DNA of 64,000 nucleotides. It comes from Roseibium litorale (GTDB taxonomy: Bacteria > Pseudomonadota > Alphaproteobacteria > Rhizobiales > Stappiaceae). Shown here one piece after another: positions 52,743 to 62,631 of this stretch. The notes under the pieces are model-generated. The model worked only from the letters and a program-made list of their open reading frames with translations, searched no databases and was not told the DNA's origin. The stretch spans positions 124,001-188,000 of the forward strand of contig NZ_JACYXI010000007.1 in assembly GCF_014842915.1 (NCBI RefSeq), given 5' to 3'. Each line of letters starts with the position of its first letter. The stretch's first letter is position 1. A program made the translations under genes and the position numbers.

Positions 52743-53792
52743 TCAAGCCTGCTTGAGGTAAGCCGCCAGGATATCGCGGGCAGCTTCCAGATCACTCTTT
52801 GCGATCATTTCGGTCACCGTGTGGATATAGCGGGTGCCGACAACGATCCCGACAGCCTTGGCGCCGGCGGCGGCCTGCTGGGCCGCGGCGCCATCCTGCC
52901 CGCCAGAGCGCAGCATGGTGCGCTGGAAGGGGATCTTCTCTTCGATTGCCAAAGCTTCCAGTTCCTTGACCAGATCCCGGTCAGCGATGAACGAGCCATC
53001 CTTCACATGCAGGCCGAAGCCTTCACCCTGAACAGTGGTGCGGTCTTGCTCCGGAACGCTTGGCGTATCACAGGCAAGTGTCGTGTCGATGCCAAAACCG
53101 ATATCCGGCTTGATCGCATAGGCCGCCGTGCGGGCACCACGCAGACCGACTTCTTCCTGACAGGTGAAGGCGACGTGGATTTCACAGGTGTGCTTTGCCT
53201 TGCCCAGCGCGCGGATCGCCTCGATACCCAGCCAGCAGGCAATACGGTTATCAAGCGCCTTGGAAACGATCTTGCTGCCAACCTCAATCAGTGGCTCATC
53301 CATGGTGACCATGTCACCGATACGGATCTTCTGCTTGGCTTCCTCGCCGGTCATGCCGAGATCGATGATAAATTCCGCAGGTTCCGGAATCTTCTTGCGT
53401 TCTTCGGGCGACGAAATATGGATCGGCCGGCCGCCAGGATTCATTACGCCCTTGAAGTCGCCATCATCTGTGGAGACAAGAACGCGTCTTGAGAAAAGGT
53501 TGCGCGCATCGAAGCCGCCGACCGGCTGAACATAGACAAAGCCCTTGTCGGTGATATGCGACACCAGAAAGCCGATCTCATCCATATGGCAGAGGAGCAT
53601 GACTTTCTTGGGATCGGTTCCCTTCTTGGGAGACTTGCGCGCTGTCCGCTTGCACAGCAGAGAGCCCATGGGATCGACGGTCACTTCATCGAAAAGCCCG
53701 TCGATCTCCTTGAGAATGAGTTCGCGGACCCGATGCTCGTGACCGGGAACGCCCGGGGTCTCGCAAAGGCGGCGGAGAAGGTCGATATTCAT
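52743..53792 (-). CDS. M42-family aminopeptidase (glutamyl/deblocking type)
   Basis: A 349-residue dinuclear-metal peptidase of the TET-aminopeptidase family. Metal ligands are in LLCHMDEIGFLVS (His), DNRIACW (bridging Asp), TCQEEVGLRGA (Glu pair), GFGIDTTLA (Asp) and YIHTVTEM (His). ATG 53792 gives the normal family start (MNIDLLRRLCETPGVPGHE); AGGGAT lies upstream. The role is breakdown of short peptides in the cytoplasm. Confidence 0.92.
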   Translation of the reverse strand: MNIDLLRRLCETPGVPGHEHRVRELILKEIDGLFDEVTVDPMGSLLCKRTARKSPKKGTDPKKVMLLCHMDEIGFLVSHITDKGFVYVQPVGGFDARNLFSRRVLVSTDDGDFKGVMNPGGRPIHISSPEERKKIPEPAEFIIDLGMTGEEAKQKIRIGDMVTMDEPLIEVGSKIVSKALDNRIACWLGIEAIRALGKAKHTCEIHVAFTCQEEVGLRGARTAAYAIKPDIGFGIDTTLACDTPSVPEQDRTTVQGEGFGLHVKDGSFIADRDLVKELEALAIEEKIPFQRTMLRSGGQDGAAAQQAAAGAKAVGIVVGTRYIHTVTEMIAKSDLEAARDILAAYLKQA

Positions 53793-53971
53793 TTTCTGAT
53801 CCCTGAAGACAGAATTGCAATGCAGGCACCCTACCCCCAAGCCCTTGGTTCTGAAAAGGGCTTGGCCGTTGCCCACAGGTGGAAAGGTCCGGCCTCTTGC
53901 CGGACCGCGAGCTTGGTCTCAAGCTTGAAGCACGAAATCAGCAGAACCGGCCCAGCCGGGAGTTTTTCAAG

Positions 53972-55018
53972 ATGATCACATCTACCCCATCCACACGCCT
54001 TGTCTCTGCCCGGTCTGCCCTGCGGTCTACTCTGGCTGCAAGCGCTCTGCTTCTGGTCTCAGAGGCCTTCGCGGAAGCGCCGCTACCGCCCGCCAAGCCG
54101 CCTGTAGCAGAGGCCAAAGCAAGCCCGATGGAAGCGCCTGCGGCTGCGGCAAAAACCCAGGACGCTAACCAGCGCTTTGCGTCCCTAAAGGACGATGCCC
54201 CGGCCAAAGACTATTTCGGTGCGATGAAAACCCCGGCAGCCCTTCAGGCCCGGGCCATCGGCTCCTATGCAAAAGGCTGTCTTTCGGGTGGCAACGCTCT
54301 GCCAGTCAATGGCCCGACCTGGCAGGTGATGCGGCTGTCCAGGAACCGGAATTGGGGCCATCCATCCCTGATCCAGTTTCTCGAGGATCTGGCCGCCGAT
54401 GCACCTTCACAAGGATGGAGAGGCCTGCTTGTCGGCGACCTTGCCCAGCCGCGCGGCGGTCCTATGACCTCGGGACATGCCAGCCATCAGATCGGCCTTG
54501 ATGCGGATATCTGGCTGACGGAAATGCCGGACAGAACCCTGACGCGGGAAGAACGGGAGAACATCTCTGCGGTTTCCATGCTGAAGGGACCGCTGAACGT
54601 GGCCGGAGCCGACCGGAGCGTCGATCCTAAAAAATGGTCGGACAGCCGCGCACGGCTGATCCGCAGGGCCGCCAGCGATCCGCGTGTCGCCCGCATCTTC
54701 GTCAACCCAGCCATCAAGAAGGCTCTTTGCGACTTTGAAACAGGCAAGGACCGCAGCTGGCTCCGGACAGTCCGGCCCTGGTGGGGGCACGACTATCATT
54801 TCCATGTCCGTCTCGCCTGCCCGGCTGGCAGCGAGGGCTGCAAGGATCAGGATACGCCACCGCCTGGAGATGGCTGCGGGAAGGAACTGAGCTGGTGGCT
54901 ATCGGACGAACCCTGGGTTCCAAAGAAGACCAGCAAGCCGCCCAAGGTGGTCAAAAAGAAACCAATGGCATTGGCCGCCTTGCCACCAAGCTGCAAGCAG
55001 GTCCTGACAGCACAGTAG
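53972..55018 (+). CDS. mepA: Penicillin-insensitive murein endopeptidase
   Basis: A 348-residue periplasmic LAS-type zinc peptidase cleaving D-Ala-mDAP cross-links in peptidoglycan. The signal peptide ends near residue 33 (EAFAEA) and is followed by a Pro/Ala-rich linker. Active-site motifs are GHASHQIGLDADIW and WGHDYHFHVRL. The C-terminal Lys-rich tail follows DGCGKELSWWLSDEPW. ATG 53972 has GGGAG about 10 bases upstream. Confidence 0.94.
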   Translation: MITSTPSTRLVSARSALRSTLAASALLLVSEAFAEAPLPPAKPPVAEAKASPMEAPAAAAKTQDANQRFASLKDDAPAKDYFGAMKTPAALQARAIGSYAKGCLSGGNALPVNGPTWQVMRLSRNRNWGHPSLIQFLEDLAADAPSQGWRGLLVGDLAQPRGGPMTSGHASHQIGLDADIWLTEMPDRTLTREERENISAVSMLKGPLNVAGADRSVDPKKWSDSRARLIRRAASDPRVARIFVNPAIKKALCDFETGKDRSWLRTVRPWWGHDYHFHVRLACPAGSEGCKDQDTPPPGDGCGKELSWWLSDEPWVPKKTSKPPKVVKKKPMALAALPPSCKQVLTAQ

Positions 55019-55024
55019 ACGCGA

Positions 55025-55585
55025 TCAGGCCGAGGCTGCGGGCTCTGGCAAGCTGGAAGCAGGGGCCGCTGCATCATTCAGCACAAGCGTAGCGAAATGC
55101 AGATCCAGCCAGCGCCCGAACTTCGTCCCGATTTGCGGCAAGAGGCTTGAGATCTCGAACCCCATCTTGCGATGGAAGGCGATGGATTTTTCATTCTGGC
55201 CATCCACCGCGCCGATGAGCACGTGATAGCCTTCGTCCCGCGCACTGGTGATCAGCCGTTCCAGCAAGGCTTTCCCAACGCCGGATCTCTGCCCCTCCGG
55301 ACAGACATAGATGGAATGTTCCGCCGTCAGCCTGTAGCCAGACCGGGCACGGAACGGGCCATAGGTTCCAAAACCGATCACCTTGCCCGTACCAGCATCG
55401 AGCGCGACGAACACTGGCAGTCCGGCTTTCTGGCGGTCTTTTAACCAGGTCTCCCGGTCCTGCAAGGTGTCCTGGATCTCGGTCCAGGCGGCTGTCAGAT
55501 TGCAAACCGCGAAATTATGGATTTCCAAAAGCGCCGGAACATCCTCAAGAACGGCGGAGCGGATGGTCAAAGCTTGCGTGTTCAT
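55025..55585 (-). CDS. GNAT-family N-acetyltransferase (phosphinothricin acetyltransferase-like) 1
   Basis: A 186-residue acetyl-CoA-dependent N-acyltransferase. Features are ALLEIHNFAV near the start, the acetyl-CoA P-loop region GQRSGVGKALLERLI and GFEISSLLPQIGTKFGRWLDL (split here), typical of the PAT/MnaT branch that acetylates phosphinothricin or methionine derivatives. It is a tandem paralogue of the next gene. ATG 55585 is taken; a longer frame starts within the upstream gene. Confidence 0.88.
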   Translation of the reverse strand: MNTQALTIRSAVLEDVPALLEIHNFAVCNLTAAWTEIQDTLQDRETWLKDRQKAGLPVFVALDAGTGKVIGFGTYGPFRARSGYRLTAEHSIYVCPEGQRSGVGKALLERLITSARDEGYHVLIGAVDGQNEKSIAFHRKMGFEISSLLPQIGTKFGRWLDLHFATLVLNDAAAPASSLPEPAASA

Positions 55586-55610
55586 GTCTTCGTTCCGGGC
55601 CTCACGGCCG

Positions 55611-56162
55611 CTAGTGCCCAGCGGGCGGATTGGCATGGTCATCGAGCACCAGTGTCATCAGCACCAGATCCAGCCAGTCACCAAATTTCATACCGACCTG
55701 CGGCAAACGGCCAACGACCTTGAAGCCGCATTTCTCGTGCAGAGCAATAGATCCGCCGTTCTCACCATCAATGGCAGCAACGAGCACATGGTATCCTTGG
55801 CCCCGCGCCAGCTCGATCAGCCTTTCCAGCAACAAGCGCCCGGCCCCCAGACCACGGGCCTGGGGCAGAACATAGACAGAGTGCTCAACGGTCAACCGGT
55901 ACCCTTCCTTCTCCCGGTAAGGTCCGAACGATCCGTAGCCCACAACTTGTCCGCTCTCGTCCTCGGCCACGATGACGGGAAGTCCGGCACTTTTACGGGA
56001 CCGGAACCAGTCTCGTCTGCTTTCCAGCGTCTCCTGCCGGTCGGTCCAGATTGCCTTGAGGGTCCTGACGGCATCATTATGAATTTCAAGGAGGGCCGGG
56101 AGGTCCTCTTCAGTTCCGTCTCTCAGGAGCATGAAACGCCCTTTCAAATTAGCCTCACTCAT
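55611..56162 (-). CDS. GNAT-family N-acetyltransferase (phosphinothricin acetyltransferase-like) 2
   Basis: A 183-residue acetyltransferase highly similar to its downstream neighbour: ALLEIHNDAV, the P-loop RGLGAGRLLLERLI and CGFKVVGRLPQVGMKFG. The pair has probably arisen by tandem duplication. ATG 56162 has AGAGA upstream; ATG 56132 with AAAGGG is an alternative. It diverges from a LysR gene across about 50 bases, suggesting control by that regulator. Confidence 0.87.
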   Translation of the reverse strand: MSEANLKGRFMLLRDGTEEDLPALLEIHNDAVRTLKAIWTDRQETLESRRDWFRSRKSAGLPVIVAEDESGQVVGYGSFGPYREKEGYRLTVEHSVYVLPQARGLGAGRLLLERLIELARGQGYHVLVAAIDGENGGSIALHEKCGFKVVGRLPQVGMKFGDWLDLVLMTLVLDDHANPPAGH

Positions 56163-56212
56163 AGTATCTCTTAATTTGATAAAAGAAATTATGCTGTACA
56201 TCAGAAGATCGT

Positions 56213-57142
56213 ATGGATATCGAACAACTTCGAACGTTTGACCGGGTCGCACGTGATGGCAGTTTCACAAAGGCCGCCGCGAGACTGAATGTGACCCAGG
56301 CAACCGTCTCGATGCGCATTCAGGCCCTCGAGAATGACATAGGCGCGCAGTTGTTCAACCGCGGCCGGCAGGTCCGCCTGACAGATCAGGGTTTGAGCTT
56401 CCTGCCCTATTGCCGCCGCATGCTGGGCGTCCTGCAGGAGGCCCGCGAAACCCTCCGCCGGGCAGAGCGCGGCCGGGTCTCGGTCGGATCACTCTCCACC
56501 ATGATCATGCCGCTGATCAGCGGCCCGCTTGTCCGCTTCCAGAAGCGTCATCCCGACATGGATGTCGTTATCCGGGAAGGCCGGCATAATCAGATCTCCG
56601 CGATGCTTCATGAGCGGGATGTTGATCTCGCGGTGATGTGCTGGCCCAACCTCGATCCTCTCCTCACATCGGCAGAACCGTTGATGATCATTCGTGAGGA
56701 TGCACCGCTTGTAGCTGCACCGGAACTTGCGAGGGAGTTTGGCCCTGAGCCCACTCTCGCACGGGTTTTGGAAAAATCTCCCCGTTTCCTGACGCTCAAC
56801 TGGTGGCAGATTTCGCCCCATCGCGCGATTTCAGCCTCTCAGGCAGCCGGATCACGGGTTGAGCTTCCGACGGACCCAGGCCGCAACCTCGCCCTCTCCG
56901 GTCAAGGTGTCGGCTTCTTTGTCCGCTCTTCAGTCGCCGATGTGCTGGCCAGCGGTGAACTCGTCGAGATTGATGTTTCCGACATTGAACCCCTTTACCG
57001 GGATATCGCTCTGGTCGTGCAATCCCTCACAGCGCTGGAGCAGCCAGCTCTCCTCGAATTTGCTCAGGAGATCGCGGCAGACGGGCGCAAGCTGGGCCGT
57101 GTTCTCCGTGACAGTCTGACGGACCTCACTTCGGAACGCTGA
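56213..57142 (+). CDS. LysR-family transcriptional regulator 1
   Basis: A 309-residue LysR protein. The N-terminal winged HTH reads FDRVARDGSFTKAAARLNVT followed by QATVSMRIQALENDIGAQLF; the C-terminal effector domain begins near residue 90 (RVSVGSLSTMIMPLI). It is divergent from the two acetyltransferase genes, the classic arrangement for a LysR regulator and its targets. Effector unknown. Confidence 0.92.
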   Translation: MDIEQLRTFDRVARDGSFTKAAARLNVTQATVSMRIQALENDIGAQLFNRGRQVRLTDQGLSFLPYCRRMLGVLQEARETLRRAERGRVSVGSLSTMIMPLISGPLVRFQKRHPDMDVVIREGRHNQISAMLHERDVDLAVMCWPNLDPLLTSAEPLMIIREDAPLVAAPELAREFGPEPTLARVLEKSPRFLTLNWWQISPHRAISASQAAGSRVELPTDPGRNLALSGQGVGFFVRSSVADVLASGELVEIDVSDIEPLYRDIALVVQSLTALEQPALLEFAQEIAADGRKLGRVLRDSLTDLTSER

Positions 57143-57181
57143 GTCTCATCTGCTTGAAGTCCCGGGCGGCACGGAAACCGG

Positions 57182-58252
57182 TTACGGCTTTAAGATAACC
57201 GGCGCAGCTGTCCTTTTCCTATCCCGGAAGTAATTGTTGATCGGGCGCTCCAGGCCCAGGAACAATATCCAGGATACGAGCGTCGAGGTTGCCAGCGCGG
57301 CGGCAAAGCCGGAAAGACCCGACGGATGCCAGCCAAGCTGTGAAACGGAAAGCGCGATCAGAAGCGGATGAGTCAAATAGAGGCCGTAGCTTATCGTTCC
57401 CAGGAACAGGAGCACCCGGTTCTCCAGCAGGCTTTTCCAGGCTGGCGAGCTGATCCGGTAACCGCAGATGACGATCGCGGTTGAAAGCCCGACAAGAAGG
57501 GGGCCGTTGCCGACCGAGAAGGCCACCGCAACAACGAACAGGCCTGCACCAGCGAGCAGAAGCACACGAGTCAGCGCGACATTGTCAAACAACCGGGATT
57601 TCCGGAACCGGAAGCAGGCCACGCCTGCCACAAAATAGAACCCGTAGCGGGTCGGCATCCAATGAGCTGCGAGCTTGTCCGCTCCGGGCGCGACCGACCG
57701 GATGACCGGCCAGGTCAATTCGGACAATGCCATGACAAGTGCGCAAGCGATGGCAAGCAAAACCCAGCTTCTGGCAAAGAGAATGACCCCAGGCAGCGCG
57801 AAGTACCAGAAGACCTCGATTGGCAGTGTCCACTCAACAGTGAGAATGCTATTGGCGATCCTGTAGTCAAGAAAACTCAAGAATGTCAGATGCATCAGTA
57901 AATTATATGCATCATAGGGCGTATCGAACCGCTCACCCCATGAAGGGGTTTCAATCACGCCTTGGCGGATGAAAAGGAAAGCGGCAATCACCACCAGAAA
58001 ATAGAGCGGCGCGATGCGGAAAAAGCGGCGTGTGATATAGACGGGGAAGTCCTGCCCCTGCCGGAAGGTGGCCGCCACACTGAAGCCAGCGATGACGAAG
58101 AATGCGTAGACGCCGGTGCGCCCCATGTCCGTGATATTGGCGCCGATCCAGCCAAGATCGCGAAAGGCGCCGGTGTGAATGGCAATTACCATGCAGGCGG
58201 CAATGGCCCTCAGACCCGTGACAAAGTCCGTATCACCGTATCGCTTGATCAT
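57182..58252 (-). CDS. Acyltransferase 3 family membrane protein (OafA-like)
   Basis: A 356-residue membrane O-acyltransferase with about ten hydrophobic helices. The N-terminal GLRAIAACMVIAIHTGAF contains the conserved His of the family, and ITRRFFRIAPLYFLVV is the second family motif. Members acetylate surface polysaccharides, peptidoglycan or small molecules. GGGGAGGCGAG precedes the ATG. The substrate cannot be inferred from the neighbours. Confidence 0.9.
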   Translation of the reverse strand: MIKRYGDTDFVTGLRAIAACMVIAIHTGAFRDLGWIGANITDMGRTGVYAFFVIAGFSVAATFRQGQDFPVYITRRFFRIAPLYFLVVIAAFLFIRQGVIETPSWGERFDTPYDAYNLLMHLTFLSFLDYRIANSILTVEWTLPIEVFWYFALPGVILFARSWVLLAIACALVMALSELTWPVIRSVAPGADKLAAHWMPTRYGFYFVAGVACFRFRKSRLFDNVALTRVLLLAGAGLFVVAVAFSVGNGPLLVGLSTAIVICGYRISSPAWKSLLENRVLLFLGTISYGLYLTHPLLIALSVSQLGWHPSGLSGFAAALATSTLVSWILFLGLERPINNYFRDRKRTAAPVILKP

Positions 58253-58448
58253 CTCGCCTCCCCAACGTCAGATCCGGCCCCGGGGCAAACCGGGACCTGG
58301 CTTGAGGGTCCGGATTTCCGCTCGCCGCCAACAAGCCGCCTTTCTATCGGACGTTCATCAGCCAGAACAAGGGATAAGTCAGCCACCTCGTGCTCCGGAA
58401 CCCACCAAATCCCTTTGCGTTCTGCGCCGCCAGTGGTAAACGAGCGCC

Positions 58449-60254
58449 ATGACGACGCAGAAGATTTCCAACATCCGCAATTTCTCCATCGTGGCCCACA
58501 TCGACCACGGCAAGTCGACGCTTGCCGACCGGCTGATCCAGATGACGGGCACACTGACGGACCGCGAAATGACCTCACAGGTTCTCGACTCGATGGATAT
58601 CGAGCGCGAGCGCGGCATCACGATCAAGGCGCAGACCGTGCGACTGATCTACAATGCCCAGGATGGCCAGCAGTACATCCTGAACCTGATCGACACCCCA
58701 GGCCACGTCGACTTCGCCTATGAGGTCTCCCGGTCCCTGGCCGCGTGCGAAGGTTCTCTGCTTGTCGTGGACGCCAGCCAGGGCGTGGAAGCCCAGACGC
58801 TGGCAAACGTCTATCAGGCCATCGATAACAACCACGACATCGTCACTGTTCTGAACAAGATCGACCTTCCGGCGGCCGAGCCGGACCGGATCAAGGAACA
58901 GATCGAAGACGTGATCGGCATCGACACGGCGGACGCCTGCATGATCTCCGCCAAGACCGGCTTGGGCGTCGACACGGTTCTGGAAGCGATCGTCAAGCAG
59001 CTTCCTGCGCCGACCGGCGATCCGGACGGCCCGCTGAAGGCCATGCTGGTCGACAGCTGGTACGACACCTATCTCGGCGTGATGGTTCTGGTCCGCATCA
59101 TCGATGGCACCCTGAAGAAGGGCCAGCGCATCAAGATGATGGGCACGGACGTTGTCTATGATGTCGACCGCGTCGGCGTGATGACGCCCAAGTTCCTGCA
59201 GGTGGACGAGCTGAAGAGCGGAGAGATCGGCGTTCTGACCGCGTCGATCAAGGAAGTGGCTGACACCCGCGTCGGGGATACGATCACCGACGACCGCAAG
59301 CCCTGCGCCGAAGCCCTGCCGGGCTTCAAGCCGGCCCAACCGGTCGTTTTCTGTGGCCTGTTCCCTGTGGATGCCAACGACTTTGAAGACCTGCGCGCCG
59401 CCATGGGCAAGCTGCGCCTTAACGACGCCAGCTTCTCCTTCGAGATGGAAACTTCGGCCGCTTTGGGCTTTGGCTTCCGCTGCGGCTTCCTTGGCTTGCT
59501 GCACCTGGAAATCATTCAGGAGCGTCTGTGGCGCGAGTTCAATCTCGACTTGATCGCGACAGCGCCTTCCGTGGTCTACGGCATGACCTTGACCGACGGC
59601 ACCGAGATCGACCTGCACAATCCGGCGGACATGCCGGACATTGTTAAGGTGGCGGAGATCCGCGAGCCCTGGATCCGCGCAACCATCATGACGCCGGACG
59701 AATATCTCGGCGGCATCCTGAAGCTCTGTCAGGAGCGCCGTGGTCTGCAGATCGACCTGAACTACGTCGGCAGCCGCGCCATGGTCACCTATGACCTGCC
59801 GCTGAACGAAGTGGTCTTCGACTTCTATGACCGTCTGAAGTCCATCTCCAAGGGTTACGCATCCTTCGACTATCAGATTTCCGACTACCGCGAGGGCGAC
59901 CTCGTGAAAATGTCGATTCTCGTCAATGACGAACCGGTGGATGCATTGTCCGTTCTCGTGCACCGCAGCCAGGCAGAACGCCGCGGCCGCGCCATGTGTG
60001 AAAAGCTGAAAGAGCTGATCCCGCGGCACATGTTCAAGATCCCGATCCAGGCGGCCATCGGCGGCCGGGTGATCGCCCGTGAAACCATCTCGGCCCTGCG
60101 CAAGGACGTGACCGCCAAATGTTACGGCGGTGATGCGACCCGTAAGCGCAAGCTATTGGAAAAGCAGAAGGCCGGTAAGAAGAAGATGCGCCAGTTCGGC
60201 AAGGTGGAGATTCCGCAGGAAGCCTTCATCCAGGCCCTCAAGATGGATGATTGA
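58449..60254 (+). CDS. lepA: Elongation factor 4 (LepA)
   Basis: A 601-residue translational GTPase that acts on stalled or mistranslocated ribosomes. G motifs are [10 protein letters not shown] (G1), DTPGHVDF (G3) and VLNKIDLP (G4). The length and the C-terminal LepA-specific domain ([20 protein letters not shown]) are complete. The ribosome-binding site is weak (GAGCG). The divergent acyltransferase starts 196 bases away. Confidence 0.98.
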   Translation: MTTQKISNIRNFSIVAHIDHGKSTLADRLIQMTGTLTDREMTSQVLDSMDIERERGITIKAQTVRLIYNAQDGQQYILNLIDTPGHVDFAYEVSRSLAACEGSLLVVDASQGVEAQTLANVYQAIDNNHDIVTVLNKIDLPAAEPDRIKEQIEDVIGIDTADACMISAKTGLGVDTVLEAIVKQLPAPTGDPDGPLKAMLVDSWYDTYLGVMVLVRIIDGTLKKGQRIKMMGTDVVYDVDRVGVMTPKFLQVDELKSGEIGVLTASIKEVADTRVGDTITDDRKPCAEALPGFKPAQPVVFCGLFPVDANDFEDLRAAMGKLRLNDASFSFEMETSAALGFGFRCGFLGLLHLEIIQERLWREFNLDLIATAPSVVYGMTLTDGTEIDLHNPADMPDIVKVAEIREPWIRATIMTPDEYLGGILKLCQERRGLQIDLNYVGSRAMVTYDLPLNEVVFDFYDRLKSISKGYASFDYQISDYREGDLVKMSILVNDEPVDALSVLVHRSQAERRGRAMCEKLKELIPRHMFKIPIQAAIGGRVIARETISALRKDVTAKCYGGDATRKRKLLEKQKAGKKKMRQFGKVEIPQEAFIQALKMDD

Positions 60255-60287
60255 GCCCTCAGTCACCCGCGCATAGCACCTGCATTT

Positions 60288-60317
60288 TTCCGCCGGCCCC
60301 GCCGGCGGAACCATTTT
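60288..60317 (+). terminator. GC-rich hairpin after lepA
   Basis: A 10-bp stem (ttccgccggc, 60288-60297, with 60301-60310) and a 3-C loop are followed by ccatttt. The T run is short, so termination is possible but not certain. Confidence 0.45.
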
Positions 60318-60339
60318 GAAGACCAAAAGGAGCGACCCC

Positions 60340-60918
60340 ATGAGCCTAGAACCCCTTCTGCGGGAGCGCTCCGGCGGCACCTGCGAGCTTTGCGGTTCAG
60401 CAGACAACCTTAGCGCATTGCACGTGGGCCCGGACAAGCCGGACGACGCGGATCACGCAATTCTTGTCTGCGAAACCTGCGCCGCACAGATTTCCGGCGA
60501 AGCACCGCTCGACGGCGCGCATTGGTCTTGCCTGAATGAAAGCGCCTGGAGCCAGGTTCCCGCCGTGCAGGTCTCCGCATGGCGGCTCCTCAAGCGGCAG
60601 TCCGGAGAAAGCTGGGCCCAGGAACTGCTCGAAATGATCTATCTTGAGGATGAAACCCTCGAGTGGGCCAAGGCCGGACAGGTTTCCGCAGGCGGCGAAG
60701 ACGCCATAGTGCACAAGGATACCAACGGCGCCGTGCTGTCAGCAGGCGATACGGTGACGCTGATCAAGGATCTGAAGGTCAAGGGCGCGAATTTCACCGC
60801 CAAGCGCGGCACAGCGGTGCGCAATATCTCTCTGGTTCACGACAACGCCACGCAGATCGAGGGACGGGTGAACGACCAGCGGATCGTGATCCTGACCGAA
60901 TTCGTCAAGAAGGCCTGA
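60340..60918 (+). CDS. PhnA-family zinc-ribbon protein
   Basis: A 192-residue PhnA/YjdM-type protein. The N-terminal zinc ribbon uses CELCGS and CETCAAQ; the middle WSQVPAVQVSAWRLLKR is typical of alphaproteobacterial members; the C-terminal PhnA domain contains GDTVTLIKDLKVKG and RGTAVRNISLV. Despite the name, it is not a phosphonoacetate hydrolase and its function is unclear. AAAAGGAG precedes ATG 60340. Confidence 0.9.
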   Translation: MSLEPLLRERSGGTCELCGSADNLSALHVGPDKPDDADHAILVCETCAAQISGEAPLDGAHWSCLNESAWSQVPAVQVSAWRLLKRQSGESWAQELLEMIYLEDETLEWAKAGQVSAGGEDAIVHKDTNGAVLSAGDTVTLIKDLKVKGANFTAKRGTAVRNISLVHDNATQIEGRVNDQRIVILTEFVKKA

Positions 60919-61160
60919 TTTCACGGCCAAGACAGGACAAGGCTGGATGCCCGAGCGGCAGATCCGCCTGTTCCCTCAGGCTCATCCGGCGGATAGCTGG
61001 ATGAGCCAGCGGATCGCAGGATGACGGCAGGTCGTCAGGCGTTACATTCTCACACAGCCATTGCAGCAGATTTTCTATAAGCTTCATCATAGCTAAACCA
61101 TCACACAGCCGAACTCCGGAAAAAATCGACTTATTCTGCGATCTGGTTTAGTTTTTCTGT

Positions 61161-62057
61161 ATGCAGAACCTCAACCGCGTTCATCTGGCTGGCCTGCGCG
61201 CCGTGGAAGCCGTCGCCCGTCTCGGCAGCCTGAAAGCCGCAGCCGAAGAGCTTGGCGTCACGCCGGGAGCCGTCAGTCAGCAAGTGCAGAAGACCGAGCT
61301 TCAGCTTGGCATGCCCTTGTTCGACCGGCATCCCCGCGGCTTGACCCCGACCCGCAATGCAGCTCCGATCCTGCATCAGCTTACTGCGGGCATGACCGCG
61401 CTCTCAGCTGCCGTCGCCATGACTGGCCGGGGGCGGGAAGATGCACTGACCGTTTCCGTCGCACCTGTTTTTGCAGGCAAGTGGCTGGTCTGGCATCTGC
61501 GCGACTTCAACAAGGCTCATCCAGACATCAGAGTTCGCGTGGACGCACGGGTGGACCTTGTTGATCCCGATTCCAGTGACGTAGACCTATGCATCCGCGT
61601 TGGGAAAGGCCCCTATAAGGGCGTGAACGCTGAAAAACTGCGGAGCCAGCGGGTGTTCCCCGTTTGCAGCCCGGCGATTGCCGAACAGCTGAAAACCCCC
61701 TCTGACCTGGCCAATGTTCCGATCATCAAGGACCCGGGCCAGATGTTTTCATGGAACGAGTGGCTCACCCCCAACGGGCTGGACATGAGCATCCTCGGCA
61801 AGGGCCCCACATTCTCGGACGGCTCCCTGTGCCTGGATGCCGCCATCGCCGGACAAGGCGTCTTTCTCGCCTGGGAAACCCTCGCCTATCACGCTCTGGA
61901 AGTCGGCCAGATTGTCCGCCCCTTTCCCGGCAGCTATCAGACGCCGTTTTCCTATTGGCTGATTTCCGGAAAACACAGCCCTCCCACCAAAGCTATGAAG
62001 GTCTTCAGTGCCTGGCTGAAAGAGGAACTGGCCTGCTCCCTCTCGGGTCTTGCCTAA
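61161..62057 (+). CDS. LysR-family transcriptional regulator 2 (GcvA-like)
   Basis: A 298-residue LysR regulator with an HTH reading AVARLGSLKAAAEELGVTPG and AVSQQVQKTELQLGMPLFDR. The effector domain starts near residue 93 (LTVSVAPVFAGKWL) and has the DVDLCIRVGKG loop seen in GcvA-like proteins. No divergent partner is adjacent, so targets are unknown. Only a weak ribosome-binding site is visible. Confidence 0.92.
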   Translation: MQNLNRVHLAGLRAVEAVARLGSLKAAAEELGVTPGAVSQQVQKTELQLGMPLFDRHPRGLTPTRNAAPILHQLTAGMTALSAAVAMTGRGREDALTVSVAPVFAGKWLVWHLRDFNKAHPDIRVRVDARVDLVDPDSSDVDLCIRVGKGPYKGVNAEKLRSQRVFPVCSPAIAEQLKTPSDLANVPIIKDPGQMFSWNEWLTPNGLDMSILGKGPTFSDGSLCLDAAIAGQGVFLAWETLAYHALEVGQIVRPFPGSYQTPFSYWLISGKHSPPTKAMKVFSAWLKEELACSLSGLA

Positions 62058-62159
62058 ACAGCCTGCGAATGGGCGCAGACCTGCCGCAATCGCCCAAGCC
62101 GCTCAAATCCGGACAGAACTTGGGCAACTGGTTCATCCAGCAGATTATTTTTCTGTAAT

Positions 62160-62309
62160 TTGCGGGCCAGTTTTCCCCGGCACATATTGCCTCCGCGGAC
62201 GAGAGATCGCCGGTGGTTCAAAGAAACCACGACGCGACGGTCCCGGATCGCCCGCAGATTGCAGGGGCCTTTGCCTGGCGCAGGCCCCTTCTTCGAAAGG
62301 ACCGCACTC
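62160..62309 (+). other. Possible structured leader of the DUF1344 gene
   Basis: Two hairpins are visible: gtggtt/aaccac (62213-62218 with 62225-62230), and aggggcct/aggcccct (62263-62270 with 62282-62289). The second can alternatively fold as gcctg/caggc (62273-62277 with 62281-62285). No T run follows. No known riboswitch family was recognised. Confidence 0.3.
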
Positions 62310-62564
62310 ATGCGTCGTCTGATTGTTCCGGCACTTGCCGCCGCAGTTCTTGCAACTTCCTCCGCAGCTTTCGCAGCACAGACCGCTACCGGTACTGTGA
62401 AATCGATCGATGCGAAGCACAGGACCATCACCCTGAGTGACGGAGCGGTCTATCACATGCCGGCCAAGTGGAAGAACCCGGGCCTCAAGCAGGGGGCCAA
62501 GGTGGCCGTCACCTTCGACAAGCAGAATGGCGCCAACAATGCTTCTCAGGTGAAGATGGAATAA
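62310..62564 (+). CDS. DUF1344 small secreted protein
   Basis: An 84-residue protein with a signal peptide (about residues 1-22, ending AFAAQ) and a mature part of about 60 residues, GTVKSIDAKHRTITLSDGAV and beyond, of the DUF1344 family found in Rhizobiales. The short beta-rich domain resembles small OB-like or copper-binding periplasmic folds, but function is unknown. AAAGGA lies about 8 bases before the ATG. It ends at a clear terminator. Confidence 0.85.
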   Translation: MRRLIVPALAAAVLATSSAAFAAQTATGTVKSIDAKHRTITLSDGAVYHMPAKWKNPGLKQGAKVAVTFDKQNGANNASQVKME

Positions 62565-62597
62565 CCCCCAGCCCCCTTTCCAGCTCCTGAGACAAGC

Positions 62598-62631
62598 GAA
62601 AACGGCCCCGACCTCGTCAGGGCCGTTTTCA
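62598..62631 (+). terminator. Rho-independent terminator of the DUF1344 gene
   Basis: A perfect 11-bp stem (gaaaacggccc, 62598-62608, with 62620-62630) and an 11-base loop; the T run is part of the 3' arm (gttttc). Confidence 0.82.

Noticed and set aside
58575..60029. Long open frame of 484 codons antisense to lepA
   Set aside because: It is a mirror of high-GC codon usage in lepA; its translation has no recognisable domain and no ribosome-binding site.
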